5,062 nt of DNA from the NCBI RefSeq assembly GCF_000717185.1, contig NZ_JNYE01000181.1:1-5062 (forward strand), given 5' to 3'. The stretch is from Kitasatospora phosalacinea (lineage in GTDB: Bacteria; Actinomycetota; Actinomycetes; Streptomycetales; Streptomycetaceae). The notes under the pieces are model-generated. The model did no database searches. It was not told the origin of the DNA and saw only the letters and a list, made by a program, of their open reading frames with translations. Numbering within the stretch: position 1 is the first letter of the stretch; each line of letters starts with the position of its first letter. Made by a program: the position numbers and the translations under genes. Below are positions 5,033-5,062 of this stretch, one piece after another.

Positions 5033-5060
5033 GCCGGGTCGAGCGGCTGCTTCGACCGGC
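5033..5060. repeat. Inverted repeat at the right edge
   Basis: GGTCGA at 5037-5042 pairs with TCGACC at 5052-5057 around a 9-base centre. The dyad extends outward as GCCG against CGGC if one G on the left arm is bulged. It lies about 75-100 bases upstream of the secreted glucanase start. It could be an operator for a local regulator or the end of a terminator for a gene further right. It does not match the CebR consensus. Confidence 0.4.
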
Positions 5061-5062
5061 GC

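Larger units (their letters stand above)
4961..5062 (-). promoter_or_regulatory. Leader region of the secreted glucanase gene
   Basis: These 102 bases include the ribosome binding site, a G-rich plus-strand tract (4998-5019) and an inverted repeat at the right edge. No TTGACA-like -35 or TAnnnT -10 pair at correct spacing is visible on the minus strand. The promoter therefore either lies beyond the window or diverges from consensus. No CebR-type palindrome is present here, so this gene shows no sign of the cello-oligosaccharide control seen at the left end. Confidence 0.4.

Noticed and set aside
1..5062. tRNA, rRNA, CRISPR arrays, insertion sequences, phage attachment sites
   Set aside because: I saw no tRNA-like arm pattern, regularly spaced short repeats, transposase motifs or terminal inverted repeats. 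The only sizeable repeat is the CBM pair inside one gene.

Overview
The window is very GC-rich, with G or C at almost every third codon position, GTG starts on both large genes and no A/T-rich terminators. Gene content (a secreted modular glycosidase, a GH13 alpha-glucosidase and a small membrane-anchored protein) and a perfect CebR-type operator all point to a Streptomyces- or Kitasatospora-like soil actinomycete. This taxonomic call is inference from style and content.

All three supported genes lie on the minus strand, so transcription runs right to left. At 4960-2390 is a secreted 856-residue enzyme: Sec signal peptide, two nearly identical CBM35/CBM6-type modules, a Pro/Thr linker, a beta-sandwich, and a right-handed beta-helix carrying the D...DD acidic triad spaced as in GH87 mycodextranases/alpha-1,3-glucanases. 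At 2307-652 is a cytoplasmic GH13 alpha-glucosidase of the oligo-1,6-glucosidase/AglA type with an intact catalytic triad. A perfect 13-bp GC hairpin (2341-2371) with no U-tract lies in the 82-nt gap between them. At 515-243 is a 90-residue protein with one N-terminal membrane anchor, unrelated in any obvious way to sugar metabolism.

The left 242 bases are non-coding as far as I can see, but rich in signals: a four-run G-quadruplex motif (6-29), an interrupted palindrome (26-47), a perfect 14-bp CebR/CelR palindrome (67-80), and an A/T-richer patch with a minus-strand TTGACA (151-156). Together these look like the control region of a cello-oligosaccharide-responsive gene on the minus strand, beginning left of the window. 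The right 102 bases hold the leader of the GH87-like gene, with a clear ribosome binding site, a second G-rich tract and an inverted repeat at the edge.

Working model: the secreted GH87-like enzyme attacks alpha-1,3-containing glucans such as fungal cell-wall glucan or nigeran, held on substrate by its CBM pair. The intracellular GH13 enzyme then hydrolyses imported oligosaccharides to glucose. No transporter or regulator gene for this pair lies in the window. The most distinctive findings are the GH87/GH13 pairing, the recently duplicated or converted CBM pair, and the CebR box. I found no evidence for an entirely new type of system.
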